Origin: Haloprofundus salinisoli | GTDB taxonomy: Archaea; Halobacteriota; Halobacteria; Halobacteriales; Haloferacaceae | Direction: 5' to 3' | Assembly: GCF_020097815.1 (NCBI RefSeq) | Contig: NZ_CP083663.1 | Span: 2,852,001 to 2,916,000, forward strand | Length of the DNA: 64,000 nucleotides | Part shown: piece after piece, positions 1 through 11,263 of the stretch | Layout of the letters: each line of letters opens with the position of its first letter | How positions within the stretch are numbered: the first letter of the stretch is position 1 | The notes under the pieces: model-generated | What the model saw: the letters and a program-made list of their open reading frames with translations, nothing else | The model's database searches: none | Told to the model about the DNA's origin: nothing | Position numbers and translations under genes: made by a program

Positions 1-1
1 G

Positions 2-676
2 GCGGCGGGCGAGATCGCGGAGTTCCGCGACAAGCACCGCGCGCCCCTCGACATCAAACTCGTCGAAGGGCTGGACGAGGTGTTCCCCGGCAACGACCCC
101 GAACTACAGGGTGCGCTCCGCAAGCGCCTCAACGTGCAGGATATCGAAATCATGACCGGCGAGTTCATCTCGAAAGTCGACGAGGAGACCATCTCCGTCG
201 GCGAGGAGACGGAACTCGACTACGACGTGTTCATCTGGACCGGCGGTATCACGGGCCAGAAGGAAGTCGCGGAGGCGAAACTCGACAAGGACGAGCGCTC
301 GAACCGCATCTTCGCGGGGTCGGACTTCTCGACGAGCGACGAGCGCGTCTTCGCCATCGGTGACTCGGCGCTCGTCGACCAGGGCAACGACAACGTCGCC
401 CCGCCGACCGCACAGGCGGCGTGGCAGGCGGCGGAAGTCGCCGGCGAGAACCTCGCACGGACGATTCGCGGTCAGCCGCTGAAGACGTGGACGCACAAGG
501 ACAAGGGGACGCTCGTCTCCATCGGCGAGATGGCCGTCGCCCACGGCGTGATGGGCGTTCCCGTCCAGACGTTCGGCGGCCCGGGCGCGAAGGTCCTCAA
601 GAAGGCGGTTGCGACGCGCTGGATCGCCGACATCTCGTCGGCCAAGCGCGCCGTCACCGCTTGGGACGACATGTAA
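2..676 (+). CDS. Type II NADH dehydrogenase-like FAD oxidoreductase, 5' end outside window
   Basis: This is the C-terminal 224 residues of a pyridine-nucleotide-disulphide oxidoreductase of the NDH-2 type; the reading frame is open to the left edge, so the N-terminal FAD-binding Rossmann fold lies outside the window. Visible family features are a segment reading DYDVFIWTGGITG, the second FAD-contact motif VFAIGDSA, and the following APPTAQAAWQAAEVAGENL helix that usually packs on the flavin. A C-terminal amphipathic stretch rich in Lys and Arg is typical of NDH-2 membrane attachment. The likely role is electron transfer from NADH to menaquinone at the inner face of the membrane without proton pumping. 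Related family members include sulfide:quinone oxidoreductases, but no redox Cys pair is visible here. A hairpin follows the stop codon. Confidence 0.85.
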   Translation, partial: AAGEIAEFRDKHRAPLDIKLVEGLDEVFPGNDPELQGALRKRLNVQDIEIMTGEFISKVDEETISVGEETELDYDVFIWTGGITGQKEVAEAKLDKDERSNRIFAGSDFSTSDERVFAIGDSALVDQGNDNVAPPTAQAAWQAAEVAGENLARTIRGQPLKTWTHKDKGTLVSIGEMAVAHGVMGVPVQTFGGPGAKVLKKAVATRWIADISSAKRAVTAWDDM

Positions 677-680
677 GAGA

Positions 681-714
681 CGGCCGCCTCGCGCGGCCGC
701 GGTCGTTTCTTTCT
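681..714 (+). terminator. Hairpin plus T-rich tract after the NADH dehydrogenase gene
   Basis: A perfect 7-bp inverted repeat, CGGCCGC (681-687) and GCGGCCG (693-699) with a 5-nt loop, starts 5 nt after the TAA stop and is followed by a pyrimidine-rich tract (705-714, mostly T). Archaeal termination depends mainly on the T tract, so the hairpin may be accessory. It sits between convergent genes. Confidence 0.5.
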
Positions 715-898
715 CACCTCTCGTCTCGTCCGGTCGCCGCCTCCGCGAGCGACCGGAGCGTCTGCTGCGGGTCCACACGTTCGGTGTGAGATACCTTCGG
801 TGCCCACCACTTTCGACGGTCGATACGGCCGACGCTCTGCGCGTCTTCGGCGAGAGAGACAGAGAGAACCGTGAGTGCCCGGATTTACCCCGAATCAG

Positions 899-1432
899 CT
901 AGTGTTCCGGTTCCTCCGACGGCGCTGTCATGTCGTCGATGCGGAGGATGAGGATGTTGCTCGTGTCGTCCTTCCCGTCGACGGTTCCCTCGACGACGAG
1001 TTTCGACAGCGGCGTCGGGCCAACGGTGACGCTGTCGCCCTCGTGGAAGTTGCGGACCGACCCCTGCAGGTGAATCTCCGCGCGGCAGAGTTCGGGGTGG
1101 TGGACGCTCGAGAGATCGATCTCCTCGACGTTGGCCTTCTCGACGCGCTCGCCCTCGTGGAACAGCGGAACCGTCGCCGGTTCGTCCATCTCCTGGACGT
1201 CGAGCGTCTCGTAGGCGTTCGCCGTCGGCTTGTAGCCACCCTTCGGCCCCGGGACGCCTTCGACCAACTGCAGCGCCTTCAGGCTCTGCATCTGGTTGCG
1301 AATCGTACCCGGGTTCCGGTTTACCTCTGCGGCGATGTCTTCGCCTTTCACTGCGTCCTCGGCCTGGCGGTAGAGATTTATCAGGGCCGTGAGTATCTGT
1401 TTCTGGCTCGGGGTGAGTTCGATAGACGACAT
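899..1432 (-). CDS. Winged-helix (Rrf2/TrmB-like) transcriptional regulator
   Basis: This is a 177-residue cytoplasmic protein. Residues about 5-70 form a winged helix: LTPSQKQILTALINLY, then IAAEVNRNPGTIRNQMQSL as the recognition part, and the wing GPKGGYKPTANAY. The remaining 100 residues are a haloarchaeal C-terminal domain with no metal-binding Cys cluster, ending in an acidic tail. Proteins of this layout are usually annotated as Rrf2-family or wHTH regulators. The start is an ATG with a TATA-like GAATTTAAG about 27 nt upstream, implying a leaderless transcript. A 10-bp palindrome lies just before the start codon and could be an autoregulatory site. Its effector and regulon are unknown to me. 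Confidence 0.75.
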   Translation of the reverse strand: MSSIELTPSQKQILTALINLYRQAEDAVKGEDIAAEVNRNPGTIRNQMQSLKALQLVEGVPGPKGGYKPTANAYETLDVQEMDEPATVPLFHEGERVEKANVEEIDLSSVHHPELCRAEIHLQGSVRNFHEGDSVTVGPTPLSKLVVEGTVDGKDDTSNILILRIDDMTAPSEEPEH

Positions 1433-1435
1433 AAT

Positions 1436-1465
1436 CGAACGTTCGCAATTGACGTTCTTAAATTC
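1436..1465 (-). promoter_or_regulatory. TATA-like box and palindrome upstream of the winged-helix regulator
   Basis: On the minus strand an A/T-rich box (1455-1462, read TTTAAGAA) lies about 27 nt from the ATG at 1432. Between box and start is the perfect palindrome CGAACGTTCG (1436-1445), positioned around the expected transcription start, which would suit repression. The identical 10-mer occurs at 4110-4119 just before the arginase gene. Confidence 0.45.
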
Positions 1466-1526
1466 GACGGATAGCCGGTTTTTAGTGATTATTATGGCGA
1501 TGCTATCGGCTCGGTGACTGTCTCCT

Positions 1527-1612
1527 CGGAGAATGTTTCTCCGATGACGCTCACCGTTCGGTCTCTGCCGGAACGTTCCGTTTCCCGTGAGTGTATCGGT
1601 AGGCCTTTACTG
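1527..1612 (+). promoter_or_regulatory. Two palindromes and TATA-like box upstream of the epimerase gene
   Basis: CGGAGAA (1527-1533) and TTCTCCG (1537-1543) form a perfect 7-bp inverted repeat. A second palindrome, CGGAACGTTCCG, spans 1569-1580. A TATA-like CCTTTACT at about 1604-1611 lies some 27 nt before the chosen ATG at 1634. The second palindrome shares the AACGTT core with the sites at 1436 and 4110. Binding is inferred only from symmetry and position. Confidence 0.4.
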
Positions 1613-1633
1613 CCGTCTCTGGCCCATACACGT

Positions 1634-2551
1634 ATGCAGGATCAGCGAGTTCTCGTCACCGGGGGGGCCGGATTCATCGGGTCGAACCTCGCAAACCACC
1701 TCGCCGTCGACAACGACGTGGTGGCCGTCGACGACCTCTATCTCGGCACGCCCGAGAACCTCTCCGAAGCGGTGGAGTTCGTCGAGGGGAGCGTCCTCGA
1801 CGACGACCTTCCCACCGACGTCGACGTCGTGTTTCACCTCGCGGCGCTCTCCTCGTACGCGATGCACGAGGAGAACCCGCGACGCGGCACGCGCGTCAAC
1901 GTCGAGGGGTTCGTCAACACCGTCGACCAGGCTCGACAGGACGGCTGCGACACCGTCGTCTACGCCTCTACGTCCTCTATCTACGGTAGTCGAACCGAAC
2001 CGTCGCCCGAGTCGATGACCGTCGAGGCGCGAACCGGCTACGAGGCGTCGAAACTCGCCCGCGAGCGTTACGCGGAGTACTTCCACAACCACTACGAGCT
2101 GTCGCTCGCGGGGATGCGCTTCTTCTCGGTGTACCAGGGCTTCGGCGGGGCTGAGGAGCACAAGGGTCAGTACGCCAACACCGTCGCGCAGTTCGCGCAC
2201 ACGATCGCCAACGGGGAGCGACCCGAACTGTTCGGCGACGGCTCGCAGACCCGCGATTTCACCCACGTCGACGACATCGTCCGTGGACTCGAACTCGCCG
2301 CCGACCACCGATTGCAGGGCATCTACAACCTCGGTACCGGCGAGAGCTACGACTTCAACGAGATGGTGGCGATGATAAACGAGGCTCTCGGCACCGACGT
2401 CGAACCGGAGTACGTCGAGAACCCCCTCGACATCTACGTCCACGACACGATGGCCGACGCCTCGAAGATGCGCGAGGAGACGGGGTGGGAACCGAAAATC
2501 GGCTTCGAGGAGGGCGTCCGCCGCGTCTGTGCGCCGTATCTCGACGAGTAA
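1634..2551 (+). CDS. NAD-dependent epimerase/dehydratase (extended SDR, UDP-glucose 4-epimerase-like)
   Basis: This is a 305-residue extended short-chain dehydrogenase/reductase. The N-terminal NAD-binding motif GGAGFIG is at residues 9-15, the catalytic region has STSSIYG, and the YxxxK pair appears as YEASK. FFSVYQGFGG and a QTRDFTHVDDIVRG segment complete the sugar-nucleotide epimerase pattern. It probably acts on a nucleotide sugar for surface glycan synthesis, but the exact sugar cannot be read from sequence. I chose the ATG at 1634 because it places the Rossmann motif at the usual distance from the N-terminus and has a TATA-like box about 27 nt upstream. A GTG at 1514 would add 40 residues unlike the family. 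Confidence 0.85.
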   Translation: MQDQRVLVTGGAGFIGSNLANHLAVDNDVVAVDDLYLGTPENLSEAVEFVEGSVLDDDLPTDVDVVFHLAALSSYAMHEENPRRGTRVNVEGFVNTVDQARQDGCDTVVYASTSSIYGSRTEPSPESMTVEARTGYEASKLARERYAEYFHNHYELSLAGMRFFSVYQGFGGAEEHKGQYANTVAQFAHTIANGERPELFGDGSQTRDFTHVDDIVRGLELAADHRLQGIYNLGTGESYDFNEMVAMINEALGTDVEPEYVENPLDIYVHDTMADASKMREETGWEPKIGFEEGVRRVCAPYLDE

Positions 2552-2629
2552 CCGCCGGCGCGCCACGACGGTCGTACCACGACTAGTACGAGATGTCGGT
2601 CTCGCCGACCTGATAGGACGAGCGGATAA

Positions 2630-3988
2630 CTACCGGTTCTCGACGACCTGAACCGGCGCGCGCAGCGACTGTCCGGCGTGTTGTCCCTCGCGGAACTCGA
2701 CCGAGACGGCGACGTCGCGCCCCGTTTCCTGTCGAATCTGCTTGCGGAGCGTCGCCGCGAGATTCGGATACGTCTCGTCGGCCGGCCGCATCACGACGAC
2801 GGTCACCTCCGGCGTCTGTCCGAAGTAGCGCGTCATCCCTACCTCCGTCCGCATCGACGTGAGTTCGAGTTCGCTGTACCGGTCGTTTTGCATCACCTGC
2901 TCGACGGCGGTGTTCACGTCGTTGTCGAACCCCATCTGGCCGACCAGGAGGCCGCCCGCTCCGGCGAAGATGCCCCCGAGAAGCAACAGCGCGGCCGCGG
3001 CCCCGAAATACTGCGAGCGGTCGTTCGTCTCGGTGGTGGACTCGCCGTTGTTGACCTCGCGGGTGTTCTCGGTCCACGAGTCGGGTCGGTAGCCGAGATA
3101 CCAGAGCACGAGAAACGCCGAGACGTTGACCGCCACCGCGTTGGCGACGAGGAGCACGCTCGCGCCGAGGTAGACGCTCGGCAGACCCCACGCCAGCCCG
3201 ATGCCGATGGCCGCGGCCGCCGGAATGAGCGCCGCGGCGATCATGACGCCGACGAGCGAGACGGGCAGCGCCGTCGCGAGGCCGAACGCTCCGGCGGCCC
3301 CCGCGCAGAGACCGACCAGCAGCGAAAGTAGGCCGGGTGAGATGCGTTTGCTAATCTGGCTGACCGTCGACACGTCCAGAACGGACGTGACGATCTGCCC
3401 GGACTGCAGGAGCATTCCCAGCGCGAACGCCCCGAGAATCGCTGCGCCGAAGCCGAAGAACTGCTGGGCGAACCCGATGCGAATCATCCGGCGGTCGTTC
3501 AGCGAGATGCCGACGCCCGCGATGAGCGCGGAACCGACCTGGGGGGCGATGACCATCGCGCCGACGACGACGGCGGGCGAGTCCATGAGCAGCCCCGCCG
3601 CCGCGACGATGGCGCTGAACATCGTCATCGAGTAGTACGTCAACTTGCTCCGGTGCATGTCGAGCGCCTTCGCGCGAATCTCCTCGCGCGCCACCGCGTC
3701 GTTCTCTTCGACGCCGGCGACGAATCGCTCTTCGAGTTGGTGGTAGTTGCGGGTTTTCGCCGTCTCGGCGCTGGCGATGACGGTGTACTTCCGGTCGTCG
3801 ACGCCCGCCTCGCGGAGCTCGTCGATGACGTAGCCGACGGCCTGCGTCGGGAGCGGGAACTCGACGAGGACGGTGTCTCTGCGCTCGGAGTCGTTTTTCG
3901 TGACCACGAAGTCGATGTTCTCAGTCTCCAGAACGTCGACGACACTCTGTTTGTTGGCCTCGTCGACAAGGAGCTTGATGAGCCGCAT
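2630..3988 (-). CDS. DUF389 (TIGR00341) integral membrane protein
   Basis: This is a 452-residue protein. The first 80 residues are an ACT-like soluble domain (MRLIKLLVDEANKQSVVDVL), followed by a linker rich in basic and acidic residues. From about residue 135 to 345 there are six or more hydrophobic helices including the family signature GLLMDSPAVVVGAMVIAPQ and [22 protein letters not shown]. The C-terminal third holds one more membrane segment and a soluble region. The biochemical function of DUF389 is not established. A paralogue of almost the same layout is encoded at 5101-6483 on the other strand, with the arginase gene between them. Start choice: ATG giving the conserved MRLIKLLV beginning. 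Confidence 0.85.
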   Translation of the reverse strand: MRLIKLLVDEANKQSVVDVLETENIDFVVTKNDSERRDTVLVEFPLPTQAVGYVIDELREAGVDDRKYTVIASAETAKTRNYHQLEERFVAGVEENDAVAREEIRAKALDMHRSKLTYYSMTMFSAIVAAAGLLMDSPAVVVGAMVIAPQVGSALIAGVGISLNDRRMIRIGFAQQFFGFGAAILGAFALGMLLQSGQIVTSVLDVSTVSQISKRISPGLLSLLVGLCAGAAGAFGLATALPVSLVGVMIAAALIPAAAAIGIGLAWGLPSVYLGASVLLVANAVAVNVSAFLVLWYLGYRPDSWTENTREVNNGESTTETNDRSQYFGAAAALLLLGGIFAGAGGLLVGQMGFDNDVNTAVEQVMQNDRYSELELTSMRTEVGMTRYFGQTPEVTVVVMRPADETYPNLAATLRKQIRQETGRDVAVSVEFREGQHAGQSLRAPVQVVENR

Positions 3989-4109
3989 CTACTCCAACGA
4001 CACGCGTCTCTTCGCCTTGAGGGTGGCGGGCAGTCGCATACGACGAAACGTTGTGTTCACGCGACTGTCGCGTCCGCGGAGTAAACCGGAACCACTACCC
4101 GCTCAGTCA

Positions 4110-4119
4110 CGAACGTTCG
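4110..4119 (+). promoter_or_regulatory. Palindrome CGAACGTTCG immediately upstream of the arginase start
   Basis: This perfect 10-bp palindrome ends 3 nt before the arginase ATG and is identical to the one before the winged-helix regulator (1436-1445). A match at the same position relative to two starts suggests a shared operator, but AACGTT cores are short and could recur by chance. Confidence 0.3.
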
Positions 4120-4122
4120 GGT

Positions 4123-5031
4123 ATGACTCGTACGGTCCGAATCATCGGCGCACCGACCGACTACGGGGCGAACCGACGCGGCGTCGACATGGGGCCGTCG
4201 GCGATTCGCTACGCCGGCCTCGCCGAGCAGCTGGAGAACGCGGGCGTCGCCCCCGAGGACGCGGGCGACCTGCCAGTCCCGCGCGCCGAGGAGCGCGACC
4301 CGGAGTCCCATTCCCCGTCGCAGGGACACGCGAAGTTCCTCCGCGAGACCGAAGAGGTCTCGACGCGGTTGGCCGACGACGTCGCCGACGCCCTCGACGA
4401 CGGCGTGACGCCGCTGGTGCTCGGTGGCGACCACTCCGTCGCCATCGGCTCGCTCGTCGGCTCCGCGCGCGACGCCGACATCGGGGCCCTCTGGTTCGAC
4501 GCCCACGGCGACCTGAACACGCCGACGACGACGCCCAGCGGTAACGTCCACGGGATGCCGCTGGCGGCGGGTCTCGGCATCGCCGACTTCGGCGGCGTCG
4601 AGTGGGCCAACGCGCCGGGGCTCGAACCCGAGAACGTCGCGCTCGTCGGCCTCCGCAGCCTCGACGACGCCGAACGCGAACTCATCCGCACCACCGACCT
4701 CACGGCGTTTACCATGTCCGACATCGACGAGCGCGGCATCACCGACGTCGTCGACGACGCCCTCGACGTGGTGACCGACGGCACCGACGGCGTCCACGTC
4801 AGCCTCGACCTGGACTGGCTCGACCCCAAGGAAGCCCCCGGCGTCGGCACGCCCGTCCGCGGCGGCGTCAGCTACCGCGAGGCGCACTCGGCGCTGGAGA
4901 CGGTCGCCCAGTCGGAGGCGCTGCGGTCGCTCGAGGTCGTCGAGGTGAACCCCATCCTCGACGAACACAACGAGACGGCCGAGTTGGCGACGGAACTGGC
5001 CGCGAGCGCGCTGGGCAAGACGATTCTCTGA
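4123..5031 (+). CDS. rocF: Arginase (ureohydrolase family)
   Basis: This 302-residue ureohydrolase hydrolyses arginine to ornithine and urea with a binuclear Mn centre. The metal-binding motifs are in order: LGGDHSVAIGS, FDAHGDLN followed by TPSGNVHGMPLA, and SLDLDWLDP. The SGNVHGMPLA loop is typical of arginases of the RocF group; agmatinases usually differ here. The C-terminus ends EVVEVNPILDEHNETAELA, also an arginase signature (NP-LD--N-TA). It probably provides ornithine and urea in arginine catabolism. The ATG at 4123 starts directly at the first beta strand (RTVRIIGAPTDYG); an upstream extension to 4051 is unlike the family. Two DUF389 membrane genes flank it; no functional link is known. 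Confidence 0.9.
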   Translation: MTRTVRIIGAPTDYGANRRGVDMGPSAIRYAGLAEQLENAGVAPEDAGDLPVPRAEERDPESHSPSQGHAKFLRETEEVSTRLADDVADALDDGVTPLVLGGDHSVAIGSLVGSARDADIGALWFDAHGDLNTPTTTPSGNVHGMPLAAGLGIADFGGVEWANAPGLEPENVALVGLRSLDDAERELIRTTDLTAFTMSDIDERGITDVVDDALDVVTDGTDGVHVSLDLDWLDPKEAPGVGTPVRGGVSYREAHSALETVAQSEALRSLEVVEVNPILDEHNETAELATELAASALGKTIL

Positions 5032-5100
5032 CGACACAGCGTCACCGACCCTGAATACACAGACACCCCGTTTTTCCGGCTCTCCGTCGCTACTTTCCAC

Positions 5101-6483
5101 GTGCGCCACGTCCACATCTTCGTCCCCGCCGAGGAGCGCCCGGCGGTCGAAGAGACGCTCTCGGAACTCGACGTCGACTACGCCGTCACGAGCGACGGCA
5201 GCGGTACTGAGGCGAAGGTTCTCTTCCAGTTCCCCGTCCCCGTCGACGGGGTTCGAGAGGTGCTCGAAGACCTTCACGACGCCGGGGTAGAGGAGGGAAC
5301 CTACACCGTCGTCGGCAGCGCCGAGGCGGTGTTGACGCCGAACGTCGACCGGCTTCAGAAGCGGTACGCGCAGGACTTCACCCCGTTAGCGGAGTTCGAA
5401 CTCAAATCGAAAGCCGAGTCGTTGAGCCGCGACGACTACTCCTACGTCTGGATGCTATTTCTCAGCGCCATCATCGCCACGGCGGGGTTGCTCATCGACT
5501 CGCCGGCCATCGTCGTCGGATCGATGGTCATCGCGCCCATCATGGGGCCGATACTCACCGCGACGGTCGGCGCGACGACGAGCAACTGGGAGATGTGCGT
5601 CGCCGGCGTCCGCCAGCAGGTTCTCGGCCTCGGCGTCGCCGTCGTCGGCGCGACGGTCACCGCGTTCACGCTGAAGGAACTCTCGCTCGTCTCGTCGACG
5701 CTCGCCCCCGCGAGCATCGAACTCGTCAGCCTCCGCCTCGCCCCCAGTTCGGTCGCCATCCTCGTCGGAGTCGCCGCCGGGGCCGCGGCGACGTTCGGCG
5801 TCACGACGAAGGGGCCGCTGTCGCTTATCGGCGTGATGGTCGCGGCGGCGCTCATCCCCGCGGCGGGCGTCACCGGCATCGGCGTCGCGTGGGGTGCGCC
5901 GCTGCTCGTGCTCGGGACGCTGTTGCTTCTGGCCGCGACGGTGCTCGCTATCGACGTCGCGATGATCGCTACGCTGTCGTTCTTGGGGTACCGCTCCAGC
6001 GTCGATAGCCTCCGCGGCTACCTGCAAAACGACGCCGTCAACGTGCCCGCCGTCGCGCTCGCGGCGCTGGTTCTCCTCGCGGGAGTGGGCGTCGTCACGG
6101 TCGGAACGGTTCAGCAGTCGGCCTACCAACGGACGGTGAACCAGCAGGTCGAAGAGGTGCTTGGGCAGCAGCAGTACAGCGACCTCCAGGCGACGAGCGT
6201 CAGCGTCCAGTACGCCTACCCGGTCGGCTTCGCCAACCGCGAGACGGTGACCGTCACGGTCACGCGGACGACCGACAGGTCGTACTCGTCGCTCCCGAGT
6301 GATATACAGCAGGAGATACGCGCGGAGACGGGACAGAACCCCGTCGTCCGCGTCCGGTTCGTCGACTACTCGCAGACGAACTACTCGTCGGCGTCGGCGG
6401 TCGGCGTCTCTGCGGATTCGATATCTGACTCCGCCTCTTCGCCGACACTCGCGGCGGGGATCACGTCGACGGCGGCGACGTAG
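5101..6483 (+). CDS. DUF389 integral membrane protein, second copy
   Basis: This is a 460-residue paralogue of the product at 2630-3988: N-terminal soluble domain ([16 protein letters not shown]), then multiple membrane helices with [19 protein letters not shown] and [22 protein letters not shown]. It starts with GTG at 5101, which matches the conserved beginning of its paralogue. The last 34 residues (about 427-460, Ser/Ala-rich) are encoded in a 103-bp antisense overlap with the 3' end of gyrA. The body of the family ends before this, so the tail is probably a read-through extension created by loss of an upstream stop. The function is unknown. Confidence 0.85.
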   Translation: MRHVHIFVPAEERPAVEETLSELDVDYAVTSDGSGTEAKVLFQFPVPVDGVREVLEDLHDAGVEEGTYTVVGSAEAVLTPNVDRLQKRYAQDFTPLAEFELKSKAESLSRDDYSYVWMLFLSAIIATAGLLIDSPAIVVGSMVIAPIMGPILTATVGATTSNWEMCVAGVRQQVLGLGVAVVGATVTAFTLKELSLVSSTLAPASIELVSLRLAPSSVAILVGVAAGAAATFGVTTKGPLSLIGVMVAAALIPAAGVTGIGVAWGAPLLVLGTLLLLAATVLAIDVAMIATLSFLGYRSSVDSLRGYLQNDAVNVPAVALAALVLLAGVGVVTVGTVQQSAYQRTVNQQVEEVLGQQQYSDLQATSVSVQYAYPVGFANRETVTVTVTRTTDRSYSSLPSDIQQEIRAETGQNPVVRVRFVDYSQTNYSSASAVGVSADSISDSASSPTLAAGITSTAAT

Positions 6484-8888
6484 TCGCCCTCGCCTAAGTC
6501 CATCACGATGACGCCCATCGTGTTGCGACCGTACTTCGAGATGTCGTCGACGCGGGTACGCATGATCTGGCCCTCCTCGCTCATCACGAGCAGATGGTCG
6601 CCGGAGGCGACGGCCTCGATTGCGCAGACGGTGCCGTTGCGGTCGTTGGTCTTGATGTCGATGAGACCTTTCCCGTTGCGGGACTGCTTACGGTAATCTT
6701 CGAGGTCGCTGCGCTTGCCGTAGCCGTTCTGCGTCACCGTGAGCAGCCAGTCGTGCTGGCTGAGGTCGATGGCGGCGACGCCGGCGACGTGGTCGTCGGC
6801 GGTGAGGTCGATGCCGCGGACGCCGCGGGCGCTGCGGCCCATCGCGCGGACTTCGTCCTCGTCGAAGCGGATGCTCATGCCACCCTCGGTGGCGATAACG
6901 AGGTCGCGCTCGCCGTCTGTCACCTCCACGTCGGCGAGTTCGTCGCCGTCTTCGAGGCGAATCGCGCGGATGCCCGTCGAGAGGATGTTCGCGAAGTCGT
7001 CGACGGCGGTCCGCTTGGCGTAGCCGTCGCGGGTGACCATCGTAAGGAACTCGTCGTCGTCCATCTCGTCGGTGTTGACGACCGCCGTAATCTCCTCGTC
7101 GGCGTCCAAATCGAGCAGATTCACCGCGGACTTCCCGCGGGCGGTCCGACCCATCTCCGGTATCTGGTAGGTCTTCAGCTGGTAGACTTGGCCGTGGGTG
7201 GTGAAGACCAACAGGTAGTCGTGAGTGTTGGCGAAGAACACCGACGACACCCGGTCGCCCTCCTTGAGGTCCGTGCCGATGATACCCTTCCCGCCGCGGC
7301 CCTGCGCGCGGAACTCGGCGGCGGGCATTCGCTTGATGTAGTCGTCCTCCGTGACGACGACGACCGTGTCCTCCTGCGGGATGAGGTCCTCGCGGGTGAC
7401 GCTGCCGGTGTCCTCGATGAAGCTCGTCCGGCGCTCGTCGCCGTACTCCTCTTTCACCTCGCGGAGTTCGTCCTTGATGACGCCGAGCAGTTCGGACTCG
7501 TTGTCGAGAATCTCGTTGAGGCGCTCGATGGTCGCCTGCACCTCCTCGTACTCGTCTTCGATGGCTTCGGCTTCCATCGAGGTCAAAGAACCGAGCTGCA
7601 TTGAGACGATGTGGCCGACCTGCGCCTCCGAGAAGTCGTACGCCTCCATCAGCGCCTCCTTGGCGTCGTCGCGGCTCTCGGAGTCGCGGATGAGTTCGAC
7701 CACGTCGTCGACGTTTTCGAGCGCGGTCAGCCGACCTTCGAGGATGTGCGCGCGGTCGTCGGCCTCTTCGAGATCGTACTCGCTGCGGCGACGGACGACC
7801 TCACGGCGGTGGTCGACGTACTCCTCCAGCGTCTCCTTGAGGGTGAGCACGCGCGGTTCGCCGTCGACGAGCGCGAGGTTGATGACTCCGAACGTCGATT
7901 CGAGGTGGTGTTCGAGCAGTTGGTTCTTGACGACCTCCGCGATGGCGTCGCGCTTCAGTTCGACGACGATGCGGATCCCGTCGCGGTCGGACTCGTCGCG
8001 CAGGTCGCGGACGCCCTCTATCTTACCCTCATTGACGTTGTCGGCGATGCGCTCGACGAGTCGCGCTTTGTTCTCCTGGAACGGCAGTTCGGTGATGACG
8101 ATGCGCTCGTCGTCTTCGACCTCGAACTCCGCTCGGACGCGGATGCGACCGCGGCCGGTCTTGTACGCCTGGTGGACGGTGTTGCGGCCGACGATGTTCG
8201 CGCCCGTCGGGAAGTCCGGTCCCTTCACGAACTCCATCAGGTCCTCAACGGTGCAGTCGGGGTTGTCGATGAGGTGAATCGTCGCGTCGATGACCTCCGC
8301 GAGGTTGTGCGGCGGGATGTTCGTCGACATGCCGACGGCGATCCCCGACGACCCGTTGACCAGCAGGTTCGGGAACGCCGCGGGGAGCACGCCCGGTTCC
8401 TCCAGGCGGTCGTCGTAGTTCGGCCGGTAGTCGACGGTGTCCTTCTCGATGTCCGAGAGCAGTTCCTCGGCGATGGAGGCCATCCGCGCCTCCGTGTACC
8501 GCATCGCCGCCGGCGGGTCGCCGTCGACGGAGCCGAAGTTGCCCTGGCCGTCGACCAGCGGGTAGCGCATGGAGAAATCCTGCGCCATCCGGGCGAGGGC
8601 GTCGTAGAGGGCGGAGTCGCCGTGCGGGTGGTAGTCACCCATCGTCTCGCCGACGATGGAGGAACTCTTGCGGTGGCTGGAGCGCGAGGTGACGCCCGCC
8701 TCGTGCATCGCGTAGAGGATGCGCCGGTGGACGGGCTTGAGTCCGTCACGGACGTCCGGGAGGGCGCGTCCGGCGATGACGGACATCGCGTAGTCGATGT
8801 ACGACTGCTCCATCTCGTCTTCGATGCGTGCCGTCTGGACGCTCGCGGCTTCCGCGTTCACGTCCGGGTCGGGAAGTTCTGAACTCAT
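6381..8888 (-). CDS. gyrA: DNA gyrase subunit A
   Basis: This 835-residue subunit A of DNA gyrase breaks and rejoins DNA to introduce negative supercoils. The N-terminal winged-helix and tower region contains [18 protein letters not shown] (about 42-59). The catalytic tyrosine is Tyr131 in [10 protein letters not shown], and the quinolone-pocket helix is [15 protein letters not shown]. The C-terminal beta-pinwheel contains the gyrase-specific GyrA box QGRGGKG, which supports gyrase over topoisomerase IV. It ends with an acidic tail typical of haloarchaea. It lies 3 nt downstream of gyrB, so the two are co-transcribed and probably translationally coupled. Its 3' end overlaps the convergent DUF389 gene by 103 bp. 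Confidence 0.98.
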   Translation of the reverse strand: MSSELPDPDVNAEAASVQTARIEDEMEQSYIDYAMSVIAGRALPDVRDGLKPVHRRILYAMHEAGVTSRSSHRKSSSIVGETMGDYHPHGDSALYDALARMAQDFSMRYPLVDGQGNFGSVDGDPPAAMRYTEARMASIAEELLSDIEKDTVDYRPNYDDRLEEPGVLPAAFPNLLVNGSSGIAVGMSTNIPPHNLAEVIDATIHLIDNPDCTVEDLMEFVKGPDFPTGANIVGRNTVHQAYKTGRGRIRVRAEFEVEDDERIVITELPFQENKARLVERIADNVNEGKIEGVRDLRDESDRDGIRIVVELKRDAIAEVVKNQLLEHHLESTFGVINLALVDGEPRVLTLKETLEEYVDHRREVVRRRSEYDLEEADDRAHILEGRLTALENVDDVVELIRDSESRDDAKEALMEAYDFSEAQVGHIVSMQLGSLTSMEAEAIEDEYEEVQATIERLNEILDNESELLGVIKDELREVKEEYGDERRTSFIEDTGSVTREDLIPQEDTVVVVTEDDYIKRMPAAEFRAQGRGGKGIIGTDLKEGDRVSSVFFANTHDYLLVFTTHGQVYQLKTYQIPEMGRTARGKSAVNLLDLDADEEITAVVNTDEMDDDEFLTMVTRDGYAKRTAVDDFANILSTGIRAIRLEDGDELADVEVTDGERDLVIATEGGMSIRFDEDEVRAMGRSARGVRGIDLTADDHVAGVAAIDLSQHDWLLTVTQNGYGKRSDLEDYRKQSRNGKGLIDIKTNDRNGTVCAIEAVASGDHLLVMSEEGQIMRTRVDDISKYGRNTMGVIVMDLGEGDYVAAVDVIPAASVGEEAESDIESAETPTADADE

Positions 8889-8891
8889 ATA

Positions 8892-11263
<2,372 letters not shown>

